DNA of 59,408 nucleotides from Candidatus Hydrogenedentota bacterium (GCA_020849535.1 JADLGB010000138.1:1-59408), one strand, 5' to 3'; shown: positions 48,915-57,807, numbered from the stretch's first letter. Translations and numbers: made by a program. The notes: a model not told the origin generated them from the letters alone.

Positions 48915-49469
48915 CTAGATCGCGTGCCACTTGCCCTCTTCCCAGTACCAGCGCAGGTCGACACAGGTCTCCAGAATCCCCACGCGGATCGCAGGATTCC
49001 AGAAGTACTTCATTTCGGGCTTGGTGGCGTCGAAAGGCGCGATGTTGGTATGTCCCTTCGGCTGAATGCGCAGCGTGGCGACTACGGGGACATCGCAGAG
49101 GTCCTTTTCGAGGATCTCGTGGGTGTATCCGTTGTCCACGTGCCGGACGACGACGAGCGCGATCTCTCCATCTTTCTTCATCAAGAGAGCGTAGTCGGCC
49201 TTTCCATTCCCGTCGAAGTCGGCCTGCAACGCCCAGTGTAGGTCCGCACTGTCCAACCACACCTCTTCATAGTCCGCCTCGCCCACGGCCACGTAGCCAG
49301 GCAGGCTTGCGGTAAGGTATGCCCGCACGGCCTTTGGCGGCTTGACATTCTCCCGCGTGGCGATCTTCGTTCCGCAGCCGCAGCCCGGCTTTTCCGCCGG
49401 AAAGGCGGGAACTGATGCCAAAGCAACAAAACAGGCCGTTAGCCGAATAAGAACTGTTCGTGCGCGCAT
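48915..49469 (-). CDS. Exported protein of unknown function
   Basis: A 184-residue protein with a signal peptide (MRARTVLIRLTACFVALASV) followed by a cysteine pair (GCGCG). The middle holds an FG-GAP-like segment (QADFDGNGKADYALLMKKD), an acidic loop of the D-x-D-x-D-G type that may bind calcium. The start at 49469 begins the signal peptide and follows GAGATGA; an upstream ATG at 49496 is possible. Convergent with the propeller-like gene. No family beyond the loop is recognised. Confidence 0.6.
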   Translation of the reverse strand: MRARTVLIRLTACFVALASVPAFPAEKPGCGCGTKIATRENVKPPKAVRAYLTASLPGYVAVGEADYEEVWLDSADLHWALQADFDGNGKADYALLMKKDGEIALVVVRHVDNGYTHEILEKDLCDVPVVATLRIQPKGHTNIAPFDATKPEMKYFWNPAIRVGILETCVDLRWYWEEGKWHAI

Positions 49470-49541
49470 TTCATCTCTCAACGTTGTGACGCCCATAGCA
49501 TCCGCATTCCGGATATGAAGGTCAAATGCCCGATCGCGGGA

Positions 49542-49634
49542 CGAGGTGGCATGGGCATCCCTGCCCATGGTCTTTTCCTGTCCCGAATCCCCATGACACT
49601 CCAGATCATGGCCTGGAAGGCCATGCCACCTCGA
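49542..49634. repeat. Inverted repeat with GAGGTGGCATGG ends
   Basis: CGAGGTGGCATGGGCATCCC at 49542-49561 and its imperfect complement ending CCATGCCACCTCGA at 49621-49634 flank about 40 bases. Each arm also has an internal hairpin (ATGGGCA / TGCCCAT; ATGGCCT / AGGCCAT). It ends exactly at the stop codon of the following dehydrogenase gene and looks like a small dispersed element. Confidence 0.6.
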
Positions 49635-50705
49635 TCACACGCTTTGCCCGCAGGCCTGGAGTATGGTGCGCTGCACCAGGTAGTCATGTTCTTTGGAGTA
49701 GGCGAATTCGGCTTCGCCGCGGATACAAGCTGCGAAGTCGGCGAAGTCGCGCGCGTGACGCGGTAGATTCTCCCACTCGAAATTGTGCCAGCCCTTAGCG
49801 CGGCCGCCCGCGGGTTCGTTCAAATACAGTCTCACTAGCGGCGGCTCGATAGGCTCCAACACAATCCTTCCCTTCGCTCCCACAATCTTGAAGCGGCGGT
49901 TTGGAAACGCGTCGGGCTCCTGTGCGGACGTCTCGACCACGGCCATCGCCTTGTCGTACTCGAGCACCGCGAGTGTGTTGTCCGCCAGGGTATCATCGAA
50001 AGCGCCATCGTGCCTCAGGAATGGCGTGACCTTTTTTGGTGCGCCAAGGATGAGGCAGATCATGTCGATGAGGTGGCATCCGAGTTCGAGCATGATGCCG
50101 CCGGGATGGATGTCCTTCTCCTTCCGTTTGTCGGAGGAAAGGCTCGTGCACATGCTCGCCTGTATCGAAAACACGTCGCCGAGCCAGCCGCCCCGCACGG
50201 CCTCGCGGATGAGATCAAAACCGAGGTTGTAACGGTACATGTAACCCATCTGCACAAGTAGGTTCTTCTCCGCGGCCACATCGAGAAGCGCCTTCCATTC
50301 CGGCAGCGAAGTCCCCGCCGGCTTGTCGAGATGGAGATGCTTGCCCGCATCGACGGCTGCTCGTCCGAACGGTAGGAGACGCTGAAGTCCACTTTCAACG
50401 ACGATGAGCTGCACGGATGGGTCGGAGAGAAGCTCATCCTGCGAACGCCAATGGACATCCTTCAGGATGGGCAAGTCTTTGCGCGCGTCACGCAACGCGG
50501 AATCGGGTTCGCACACCCCAACGAGTTCGTAATCCCCCGAGAGATGAATCTGTTCAAACACATCGAGTGAGTGCGGATGATCGATACCAATCATGCCGCA
50601 GCGAATGCGCGGTTTCTCCGTGGAGACCGCCTGCGCGGCTTGCGCCAAGCCCAATGCGCCGGATGCGGCAATACTCTGTTTCAGGAAATCACGCCGGTTC
50701 AACAT
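49635..50705 (-). CDS. Tat-signal Gfo/Idh/MocA family oxidoreductase
   Basis: A 356-residue NAD(P)-dependent dehydrogenase. The N-terminus RRDFLKQSIAASGALGLAQA is a Tat signal with its twin arginine. The cofactor-binding start is IRCGMIGIDHPHSLDVFEQI, followed by LVGVCEPDS, and the substrate Lys region is LHLDKPAGTSLPEW. A further MLELGCHLIDM segment is typical of the C-domain. The start ATG 50705 follows a near-perfect AAGGAGG. It lies 58 bases downstream of a second member of the same family and near tatA/tatC. Such exported members usually act on sugars; the substrate is unknown. Confidence 0.88.
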   Translation of the reverse strand: MLNRRDFLKQSIAASGALGLAQAAQAVSTEKPRIRCGMIGIDHPHSLDVFEQIHLSGDYELVGVCEPDSALRDARKDLPILKDVHWRSQDELLSDPSVQLIVVESGLQRLLPFGRAAVDAGKHLHLDKPAGTSLPEWKALLDVAAEKNLLVQMGYMYRYNLGFDLIREAVRGGWLGDVFSIQASMCTSLSSDKRKEKDIHPGGIMLELGCHLIDMICLILGAPKKVTPFLRHDGAFDDTLADNTLAVLEYDKAMAVVETSAQEPDAFPNRRFKIVGAKGRIVLEPIEPPLVRLYLNEPAGGRAKGWHNFEWENLPRHARDFADFAACIRGEAEFAYSKEHDYLVQRTILQACGQSV

Positions 50706-50763
50706 ACGAGCCTCCTTACGCGCGACAGTTCTTGATAGGTGAATTCGAGGCGTTGCCTTGGAC

Positions 50764-52089
50764 TCACACGGTCTCGGGGATACTCCACGGTTTCCGGTAA
50801 GTACGTTTGACGAGCGCGTTGGCCTCGGCATCATCCACGAATCCCTCGGTCTTGTTATCAATCCGCAGTCGGCGGCCCGTGCGATACGAGATGTTGCCGT
50901 AGTGCGTGAGCAATGTCGAGTAGTGTCCCTCTTCGATGTCCGCACTGGGCCGCTCCCGCGAGCGGATACAATCGATGAAGTTCGCGACATGCTGCGTGTT
51001 GGCGGGCGCGAAGCGGCCAGGCTTTGCGAGAATGGACTTGCCGTCCGCATCGAAGATCTGCCAGCCGTCGCCCATGCGCCCCAAACACATGAACTGCTTC
51101 GTACCGTAGAGTTCCACGCGCGTGCCGTTGAACGGCCAATTCGGGATCACGTCCTTGTCACGCTCTTCCAGCGGAGTCTTCTTCAGGTACGGCGTCCAGA
51201 GCGTTTGCTCCAAGATCAACGTCAGACCGTCAAAATTCCAGGTGATGGTCTGCGTGTCCGGGGCCTCGCGCCCATCTCTGAGCACGTGCAAACCACCACT
51301 TGAATACACGGCATTCGGCAACGTCCGTCCTGTCATCCAACGCGCCAGATCGGTCTGGTGGACGCCATCGTTACACACGTCGCCGCCGCCGTAATCCCAG
51401 AACCAGTGCCAGTGGTAGTGAAAGCGGTTCTCATTGTATGGGCGCTCCGGCGCAGGACCCAGCCAGAGATCGTAGTTGACGCCCTCCGGTGCGACGCCAT
51501 CCTTGTGCTTCTCGAGAGGCTCGCGCTGCTTGCTGTTGAGAATGCGTGCGAAATGGATGTCGCCCAGCGCGCCGGACCTCACGTACTCCAACGCCTCGTG
51601 GCAGTACTCCGCGCTGCGGTTCTGCGTGCCCACCTGGACGACGCGCTCGTACTTTCGCGCGGCCTCGACCATCTTGCGGCTTTCCCAGATGCTGTGCGAG
51701 GCGGGTTTCTCGACGTAGACGTCCTTGCCCGCCTGGCAGGCCATGACCGTCGCGGGGGCATGCCAATGATCGGGCGTCGCGATAGCGATGGCGTTGACCT
51801 CAGAATCGTCGAGAATACGCCGAAAATCCTCGACACATTCAGGGCGCTTCCCGTTGATCTTCTCGATGTATTTGACGCGGCTGGGAAACAGGCGCGAGTC
51901 CGGGTCCGCAAAATAGCGTAGCTCCACGTCGTCGCGGCGTGCAAACTGTTCCGCGAGGTCCATCCCCCGGTCGTGAATACCCATCACGCCCACGACGATG
52001 CGATTGTTTGCGCCCTCCGCACGGGTCGATGTGCTTGCGGCCAACACGCTGGTTAATGCCGCACGCCCCAGGAATTCTCGCCGGTTCAT
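50764..52089 (-). CDS. Second Tat-signal Gfo/Idh/MocA family oxidoreductase
   Basis: A 441-residue enzyme. The signal is RREFLGRAALTSVLAASTST. The cofactor-binding fold begins IVVGVMGIHDRGMDLAEQFA, the family motif is DVYVEKPASHSIWE with its Lys, and the C-domain carries HYHWHWFWDYGGGDVCNDGV, a segment typical of the Planctomycetota-type GFO/IDH/MOCA proteins. GGAGGG precedes two close ATGs (52095 and 52089); 52089 gives better spacing. It is probably co-transcribed with the downstream paralogue. Confidence 0.9.
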   Translation of the reverse strand: MNRREFLGRAALTSVLAASTSTRAEGANNRIVVGVMGIHDRGMDLAEQFARRDDVELRYFADPDSRLFPSRVKYIEKINGKRPECVEDFRRILDDSEVNAIAIATPDHWHAPATVMACQAGKDVYVEKPASHSIWESRKMVEAARKYERVVQVGTQNRSAEYCHEALEYVRSGALGDIHFARILNSKQREPLEKHKDGVAPEGVNYDLWLGPAPERPYNENRFHYHWHWFWDYGGGDVCNDGVHQTDLARWMTGRTLPNAVYSSGGLHVLRDGREAPDTQTITWNFDGLTLILEQTLWTPYLKKTPLEERDKDVIPNWPFNGTRVELYGTKQFMCLGRMGDGWQIFDADGKSILAKPGRFAPANTQHVANFIDCIRSRERPSADIEEGHYSTLLTHYGNISYRTGRRLRIDNKTEGFVDDAEANALVKRTYRKPWSIPETV

Positions 52090-52286
52090 GGTCATACCCT
52101 CCTTGTGCCGCGAGTTGCGACCCAGTATCGAGGATGGCACATTTACGGCAGCCTTGCAATTGAAACAGGCTTGGTAGGGGCACTGTCTCGACGGGAGCAG
52201 GCAGTGGATCACGCAGGGCGGCCAGGTGAAGGCAGAAATCGCGGTTCGCGCAGATGCTGGCGGCTTGTGAAGAAGCATAACCAATC

Positions 52287-52443
52287 AAGACACAGGCGAG
52301 GGCGCCTGTGCCACACGTTCATCTACCAATTCCCGTCTTTTTGAAATCACTGAAGTCTTTGTGCAATCCAAAGACGGCAAGATAGGAAGAATCCCCGCAG
52401 GTCAAGCAAGCGCGTGTGGCACAGGCGCCCTCGCCTGTGTCTT
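52287..52443. repeat. Inverted pair of the 30-bp palindromic element
   Basis: Copies at 52287-52316 and 52414-52443 are arranged head to head and are the reverse complement of each other, ending in CACAGGCGAGGGCGCC. The third copy is at 29131-29160. About 97 bases lie between them, including CCGTCTTT / AAAGACGG. The whole gap 52096-52563 shows no gene. Confidence 0.8.
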
Positions 52444-52563
52444 CGTTGGGTTCGAGCGAGAGTACACGTAGCGTATCAAGCGCGGTGGGACGTGGATAAT
52501 CCGCAGTGAGACGCATTCATGCTGACGGTCGGCAGCGCGGATTGAAAAGGACCTCCCGGGGCA

Positions 52564-53022
52564 TCAGTCCGGGTATTTCTGCGCGTCGTCCACGTAGTCG
52601 CTGGGCTTCTCTGGCTCGTAAGGCTGGGTGCCTTCGACACCGGCGGGCGCCGGCTCTTCCCGCTTCCATTCCGTCGATTCCGAGCGTCCCGTCGCGGCGG
52701 CCTCGGGCTGTTCATTCGGTTTTTCCGCACTCTTCTCTTCGCTGGTCCGGGGATAGCCCTGCGCGTCCACGCTCGTATCCTGCTCGTCGCTCGTAATCGC
52801 GTCGAGATAGTCTTCCGGGTTGTACTTCTCCAGTTCCTTCATCTCTTTCTTGACGGGTTTCAGCTCCTCGGCGAGATCGCGCTTCGCCTCGTCCCAATAG
52901 CCGCGCACGTCGCGCAAGAGACGCATGAAGATCTTCGCCTGCGCCGGGAACTTCTCCGGACCGAGGAAGATCAGGGCAACCGCTGCTATGACGAGTAGTT
53001 CCGTGAAACCAAGAGAGCCCAT
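52564..53022 (-). CDS. tatA: Sec-independent protein translocase TatA/TatB
   Basis: A 152-residue protein. The short N-terminal helix and hinge (LLVIAAVALIFLGPEKFP) are diagnostic of TatA/TatB. An amphipathic helix follows (MRLLRDVRGYWDEAKRDLAE) and then a long acidic, proline-rich tail that is probably disordered. TatA forms the pore and TatB the receptor; sequence alone does not settle which. It is 23 bases after tatC on the same strand and close to two genes with Tat signals. Confidence 0.9.
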   Translation of the reverse strand: MGSLGFTELLVIAAVALIFLGPEKFPAQAKIFMRLLRDVRGYWDEAKRDLAEELKPVKKEMKELEKYNPEDYLDAITSDEQDTSVDAQGYPRTSEEKSAEKPNEQPEAAATGRSESTEWKREEPAPAGVEGTQPYEPEKPSDYVDDAQKYPD

Positions 53023-53045
53023 ATGAATTATCCGGCGGCGCGTTG

Positions 53046-53954
53046 TTACGCCTGTGCCTCGCTGGCCTTTCGCTTACGGCGCACCACGAGGTACGACGTC
53101 CAGATGCTCACTTCATACAAGAGGACGAGCGGCGTCATCATCATCATCATGCTGATGGGGTCGGGCGGCGTCGCGACCGCGGCCAGCACCGCCAGGCCCA
53201 CAATCGCCTGCTTGCGGTACTGCTTCAAGGAGGCCGGCGTGAGCAGATCCATGTACACCAGCACCAGCACGACCATGGGGAATTGAAACACGATAGCAAA
53301 CGCGAGCAGCCCCATGAGGATCAGGGAAACCGTGTCGCTGATACTCAGCATCGTGGTCACACCTTCGGGCGTCCACTGGAGGATATACGGCAAGACCAGT
53401 GGGAACACGCCAAAATACGCCACCAAAAGTCCGAACAGCGAGAGCACGCTGCACCCGCCCAGCATGATGAGCACGAGCCGTCTCTCGTTTTCTTTGAGCC
53501 CGGGGAAAATGAAGGCGCACGCCTGGTAGAGAATGTAGGGCAGCGTCAGCAACAGGCCGCCGTACAAGGAGAGTTTGATCGACAGGAGAAACCACTCCAT
53601 AGGGGTGCGCTGCAGCCACTGCACGGCTTGCTCCTGAGTATGTTCCGCATTCTCGGGGGTCGTAGATTCGCCCCCAGCCTCGGGAGTCTGTCCTTCGGGC
53701 GCGGCGGGTGCTCCCGGTTCGGTTGAGGTTGCGCCTGGAGTTTCAGGGGTCACGGCCGCACTGGTCTGCCAGAAGACTCCGGGATGGTCCAAGGGGCGGC
53801 GAATAAGATCGAAGAGTATTCCGGAGAAGATGTAACACAGGACCGCGCCTATCAGAAAGGCCGCACACGAACGGATAAGCCGCGTGCGCAGTTCTCCGAG
53901 GTGTTCGGTGAACGTCATCCGTGCTTCATCGTCTTTCAAGAGGGATATCCTCAT
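53046..53954 (-). CDS. tatC: Sec-independent protein translocase TatC
   Basis: A 302-residue membrane protein with six predicted helices and the Tat receptor signature (FTEHLGELRTRLIRS at the N-terminus). An unusual insertion of about 60 residues rich in Pro, Glu, Thr and Ala lies after the first helix (from TSAAVTPETPGATSTEP to AEHTQEQAVQ), in the first periplasmic loop. Later core segments are FPGLKENERRLVLIM and FQFPMVVLVLVYMDLLTP. ATG 53954 or 53918 are possible starts. Order tatC-tatA is reversed from E. coli. Confidence 0.93.
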   Translation of the reverse strand: MRISLLKDDEARMTFTEHLGELRTRLIRSCAAFLIGAVLCYIFSGILFDLIRRPLDHPGVFWQTSAAVTPETPGATSTEPGAPAAPEGQTPEAGGESTTPENAEHTQEQAVQWLQRTPMEWFLLSIKLSLYGGLLLTLPYILYQACAFIFPGLKENERRLVLIMLGGCSVLSLFGLLVAYFGVFPLVLPYILQWTPEGVTTMLSISDTVSLILMGLLAFAIVFQFPMVVLVLVYMDLLTPASLKQYRKQAIVGLAVLAAVATPPDPISMMMMMTPLVLLYEVSIWTSYLVVRRKRKASEAQA

Positions 53955-54047
53955 CGGACTGTCAACAGAGTGTCACAAGGCCCAAGGGTCCGGCGGACCG
54001 CACTTCCGCTGATCGTACAGGGTTTTGCGCTTGCGGCGCAACTCTCA

Positions 54048-54118
54048 CGCGCGCGCGGGGAGTGGGTCCACCTCGTCCACCTCGTCCACTAACTCCCTCC
54101 CCGCGCGCGGGGAGGGGT
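54048..54118. repeat. GC-rich inverted repeat with CGTCCACCT triplication
   Basis: CGCGCGCGGGG near 54050-54060 pairs with CCCCGCGCGCG near 54109-54119. The loop holds three near copies of GTCCACCTC. It lies in the 263-base gap between tatC and the HU gene, where no gene is seen. Confidence 0.5.
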
Positions 54119-54154
54119 CATCTCGCAAGTGCCTCGTGCGAAAACTGACATCTG

Positions 54155-54191
54155 GAAAAAAAAGAGCCGCGACCCTGGGGTCAGCGGCTCT
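54155..54191 (-). terminator. Rho-independent terminator of the HU-family gene
   Basis: On the minus strand AGAGCCGC (54191-54184) pairs with GCGGCTCT (54170-54163) around a 13-base loop, and eight or more Ts follow (54162-54155). It lies 27 bases after the stop of the HU gene. Confidence 0.85.
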
Positions 54192-54217
54192 TGCGTGAAA
54201 TCGCTTTTCGAATCCTT

Positions 54218-54565
54218 CTAGAACTGTGTGTCGGGCGCGCTTTCCGGATGGCCTCCCGATACGATTCGGGCATCTTCCGCCTTGGCAGGCGGATTCTGGA
54301 CGACCTCCTTCAGCGCCTTACCTGGCTTGAAGGTCCCCACCCGCTTCGCCTCAATGGGTACCTCGTCGCCGGTGCGGGGATTGCGCCCGATGCGCGCGTC
54401 GCGCTTCTTCACTTCAAAAACGCCGAAGTTGCGAATCTCCAGCCGCTGCCCTTCGGACAGAAGCTGTACGATGGCATCCAGGGTTGCCTGGACCACGTCC
54501 GCGACTTCGTTCTGGGTATAGCCAAGCCTTTCCGATACGTCGATGACCAATTCGCGTTTCGTCAC
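54218..54565 (-). CDS. HU/IHF family DNA-binding protein
   Basis: A 115-residue histone-like protein (TKRELVIDVSERLGYTQNEV, RLEIRNFGVFEVKKRDARIG, NPRTGDEVPI, KRVGTFKPGKALKEVV), which bends DNA. The start is GTG 54565, preceded by GAGAAGGGG; longer frames lack homology. A C-terminal extension of about 20 residues goes beyond the usual 90-residue length. A strong terminator follows. It is the last gene of the hisI-trpE-trpG stretch by strand. Confidence 0.93.
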   Translation of the reverse strand: MTKRELVIDVSERLGYTQNEVADVVQATLDAIVQLLSEGQRLEIRNFGVFEVKKRDARIGRNPRTGDEVPIEAKRVGTFKPGKALKEVVQNPPAKAEDARIVSGGHPESAPDTQF

Positions 54566-54644
54566 GCCCCTTCTCCCAATACCGCTTACACCCCTGCACG
54601 GGGGGACCGAAGAGCAGCAATCAGCGCCGTTTCCGGACGTATTG

Positions 54645-55211
54645 TCAGCCAAAGAAACTCTTGAATGCCGAGCCGTACATGTCGCCCAAAGGCGTGAACA
54701 TCATGAGAAGCACCACCACCACGATAATCACGATGATGATGATGAAGGTCTTCATGCCCTTGCCCGAACCGCCGGACTTGATTTCGGGCTGCATGGACCC
54801 CACGAACACCCGCTCGCCCGCTTCGGCGCGCGTCTTCTTGTCCTCGAGTCCGCCCAGAGTCTCGTTGATCGAGATAAACGCCCGGTGCCACTCGTTTTGC
54901 AGCTTCTTGATAGCCACTTCGGACTGCGAATAAATGGCCTCGAGGTTGGTGGCACCCGAAATGATGTTCATCGTGTTCGAGTCGAGCTTGTAATCCGCAC
55001 CAAGGCTCTCCCGAAGGACTTGGTGCTCGCGCGCAAGCTTACTCTTGATCTTGAGGAATTGGTTCTCGAGCTGCGCTTTGTTGACTCCCGGGCTCGGGTA
55101 CGCGCTCAGAATCTGGTTGAACAGCAGCCAGTCATTCATAAACTCCTGGCATATCTGAATGTTACGACCGAGCGCCTCGAGAATCTTCAACTGCTTCTTA
55201 TTCAGGGCCAT
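54645..55211 (-). CDS. Tail-anchored coiled-coil membrane protein, unknown function
   Basis: A 188-residue protein. Residues 1-145 are mostly helical and charged (LNKKQLKILEALGRNIQICQ, EVAIKKLQNEWHRAF) and probably coiled coil. A single very hydrophobic helix (FIIIIVIIVVVVLLMMF) starts near residue 153, leaving a short tail outside. The Lys just before it suggests the N-terminus is cytoplasmic. No family is recognised. It sits between trpG and the HU gene, without visible functional link to tryptophan synthesis. Confidence 0.72.
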   Translation of the reverse strand: MALNKKQLKILEALGRNIQICQEFMNDWLLFNQILSAYPSPGVNKAQLENQFLKIKSKLAREHQVLRESLGADYKLDSNTMNIISGATNLEAIYSQSEVAIKKLQNEWHRAFISINETLGGLEDKKTRAEAGERVFVGSMQPEIKSGGSGKGMKTFIIIIVIIVVVVLLMMFTPLGDMYGSAFKSFFG

Positions 55212-55314
55212 GGGCAGAGGCCTTTCCTAAAGGTTTGAGTCTCCCCTCCAAAACCAGCCAACTCTAGCACACGGTCTGAGGGAAGTCAAACCTAAGTGAC
55301 CGACTTGGAAACCC

Positions 55315-55884
55315 TTACGCCTTTGCGCGCATGAAGTTCCGGATCATGGTCTTGCCATGTTCCGTCAAGATGCTCTCGGGATGAAACTGAACGCCCCAGA
55401 TAGGGTAGTCCCTGTGGCAAACGGCCATGATCTCCTCCTGGTCCGTCTCCGCGATGATCTCGAGGCAATCCGGGCACGTGGCCTTCTTGATCACCAGGGA
55501 GTGATAGCGCGTTGCGTTGAATGGCGACGGTACCCCGGCAAACAGGGCGTTTCCGGTGTGGGTGATCGCGCTGATCTTGCCGTGCATGATCCGGTCCGCG
55601 CGCACCACGTCGCCCCCAAAGGCCTGCCCAATGCTCTGGTGCCCCAGGCACACGCCTAACGTGGGGATTTCCGGCCCGAGCCGCTTGATCGTCTCCACGG
55701 AAATGCCCGCCTCGCTGGGCGTGCAGGGTCCGGGGGAAACAACGATCCGGTCGGGCTTGAGGTCGCGAACGCCGTCGACGGTGATCTCGTCATTGCGAAA
55801 AACCCGAATATCGGGCTCGATCTCACCAAAATACTGGACCAAGTTGTACGTGAATGAATCGTAGTTGTCGATGAGCACGATCAT
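55315..55884 (-). CDS. trpG: Anthranilate synthase component II (glutamine amidotransferase)
   Basis: A 189-residue class I amidotransferase supplying ammonia to TrpE. It has the catalytic Cys in LGVCLGHQSIG and His/Glu in WGVQFHPESIL, with NYDSFTYNLVQYF at the N-terminus. ATG 55884 overlaps the last codon of trpE (ATGA), so the two subunits are co-translated. It could also serve the PabB-PabC protein as a shared subunit, as in Bacillus. Confidence 0.95.
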   Translation of the reverse strand: MIVLIDNYDSFTYNLVQYFGEIEPDIRVFRNDEITVDGVRDLKPDRIVVSPGPCTPSEAGISVETIKRLGPEIPTLGVCLGHQSIGQAFGGDVVRADRIMHGKISAITHTGNALFAGVPSPFNATRYHSLVIKKATCPDCLEIIAETDQEEIMAVCHRDYPIWGVQFHPESILTEHGKTMIRNFMRAKA

Positions 55885-57362
55885 GATTCGAGCCCTTTCT
55901 CGGCGAATTCGACGGCGCGGAACAGCGCCTTCGCCTTGTTGACCGTCTCTTCGTACTCGCGCTCGGGCACGCTGTCGTAGACGATGCCCGCGCCCGCCTG
56001 CACGTACGCGACGTGATTCTTGAGGATCATGGTGCGGATGATGATGCAGGTGTCCATGTCGCCGTTGAAGCTGATGTAGCCGCAGCCCCCGGAGTAGGGA
56101 CCCCGCCGGAGCGGTTCGAGTTCATCGATGATCTCCATGGCGCGGATCTTGGGGGCGCCGCTCACGGTCCCCATGGGGAAAGTACCGCGCAAGGCGGTAT
56201 ACGCGTCGGCGTCATCCTTGAGCGTACCCTCCACCTCGCTGACGATGTGCATTACGTGCGAGTAGCGCTCGATGGTCATCATGCGCGAGGGGAACACCGT
56301 GCCGGGCTTGCTGACCCGGCCCACGTCGTTGCGGCCGAGATCGACCAGCATGACGTGCTCGGCGATTTCCTTCTGGTCGGCGAGCAGGTCCTTCTCCAGC
56401 GCGAGGTCGTCTTCCACTGAAGCGCCGCGCGGCCGCGTGCCCGCGATGGGCCGCACCATGCAGCGCGAACCGTGCACCTGGGTCATGACCTCCGGGCTCG
56501 AGCCCACGAGGGTCACGTCCGGATAACGCACAAGGAGCATGTACGGTGACGGGTTGATGCAGCGCAAGGCACGGTACAAGCTGATGGGACTCGCATACAC
56601 TTCCCGCTCGAACCGCTGCGACAGCACGACCTGGAAGATGTCGCCCGCGCAGATGTACTCCTTCGCCTTGCGCACGGCTTCGCAGAAGGAGTCGCGTGTG
56701 AAACTGGACTTCACCTCGGTGTTCACTTCGCCGGAATGGATGCGCTCGGTCGAAACGACCAAGGGTTGTTTCAAGGTGTGATTCAGATCGTGAATCTTGC
56801 GCACGGCCGCGTCATACGCGGCGACGGGATCGCCCTGCACGTGGGCGTTGGAGACGATCTTCAGCCGGTTGTTCACGTGATCGAAAATCAGAATGGTGTC
56901 GGTGATCATGTAATACAGATCGGGAAGGTCCAGCGTGTCCGGATTGTTGTCCGGCAGCTTCTCGAAGAAACGGACCTGGTCGTAGGACATATAGCCCACC
57001 GCGCCGCCGTGAAAGCTCGGCACGCCGTCCACGGGCACCGGCGTATACTGCGCCATGAGCTTGCGCAGTTCGTCGAGCGGATCATTCGACTCGTAAGTGG
57101 ACGCTTTCCCCTCTCGAACGATCGTCACGTTCCGTCCCTTGGACCGGAATATGATCGATGGGTTGGCCCCGAGAAACGAGTAGCGCCCGATGCTGTCGGC
57201 GCGTTCCACGCTTTCGAGCAGGAACGAATACTCCTGGTCCTTCGCAATCTTCATATACGCGGTGACGGGGGTCTCGAGGTCGGCCACCACGTCCCGATAG
57301 ACAGGCACCACCGAGCCGGGCTTGGCGATGCGCTGGAATTCCTCCAGTGTCGGATGAATCAT
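55881..57362 (-). CDS. trpE: Anthranilate synthase component I
   Basis: A 493-residue chorismate-utilising enzyme. The tryptophan-binding motif is SFLLESVERA (LLES). The chorismate-binding domain has LLVRYPDVTLVGSSPEVM, RPIAGTRPRGAS (Ala where PabB has Lys), DLGRNDVGRVS and GTVSGAPKIRAMEIIDEL. It begins tryptophan synthesis from chorismate and would be feedback-inhibited by tryptophan. Upstream hisI is 55 bases away; downstream trpG overlaps. No leader peptide with tandem Trp codons is visible in that gap. Confidence 0.96.
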   Translation of the reverse strand: MIHPTLEEFQRIAKPGSVVPVYRDVVADLETPVTAYMKIAKDQEYSFLLESVERADSIGRYSFLGANPSIIFRSKGRNVTIVREGKASTYESNDPLDELRKLMAQYTPVPVDGVPSFHGGAVGYMSYDQVRFFEKLPDNNPDTLDLPDLYYMITDTILIFDHVNNRLKIVSNAHVQGDPVAAYDAAVRKIHDLNHTLKQPLVVSTERIHSGEVNTEVKSSFTRDSFCEAVRKAKEYICAGDIFQVVLSQRFEREVYASPISLYRALRCINPSPYMLLVRYPDVTLVGSSPEVMTQVHGSRCMVRPIAGTRPRGASVEDDLALEKDLLADQKEIAEHVMLVDLGRNDVGRVSKPGTVFPSRMMTIERYSHVMHIVSEVEGTLKDDADAYTALRGTFPMGTVSGAPKIRAMEIIDELEPLRRGPYSGGCGYISFNGDMDTCIIIRTMILKNHVAYVQAGAGIVYDSVPEREYEETVNKAKALFRAVEFAEKGLES

Positions 57363-57417
57363 CGTAGTCTTCCTTTATGCGCGCCGGAAAGTGCTTCCGG
57401 TTCCATTCAAGTTGCCG

Positions 57418-57807
57418 TTACGCTTGGGCCACGCCATCCCCCTCCAGGGTGATGGCTCCGTCAAACGCCACCTTCCGATAGAAACAACTGGTCTCATTCG
57501 TGTGGCAGGTCGGGCCCACAGGGTCGCATTTCACGAGCAGGGCGTCGGCGTCGCAGTCGGTCCGTATCTCCACCACGTGGAGCACGTTGCCGGACGTCTC
57601 GCCCTTTCGCCAGAGCGTCTTGCGCGAGCGAGACCAGAAACAGGCCCGCTTTTCGCGCAACGTGACCTCCAGCGCCTCGCGGTTCATGTAGCCGACCATC
57701 AGAACCTGGCCCGTCTGATGATGCTGGATCACGGCCACGATGAGCCCTTGGTCGTCCAACTTGATCAGGTCGTTCAGGGTGACGGGGTTGCTGCCTTCGG
57801 CTGTCAT
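57418..57807 (-). CDS. hisI: Phosphoribosyl-AMP cyclohydrolase
   Basis: A 129-residue enzyme for the third step of histidine synthesis. Zinc and magnesium ligands lie in CDADALLVKCDPVGPTCHT, and the conserved FWSRSRKTLWRKGETSGN is present. There is no fused HisE. The start ATG 57807 follows AAGGAAT. hisA lies 22 kb away, so the histidine genes are scattered, as is common outside proteobacteria. Confidence 0.96.
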   Translation of the reverse strand: MTAEGSNPVTLNDLIKLDDQGLIVAVIQHHQTGQVLMVGYMNREALEVTLREKRACFWSRSRKTLWRKGETSGNVLHVVEIRTDCDADALLVKCDPVGPTCHTNETSCFYRKVAFDGAITLEGDGVAQA

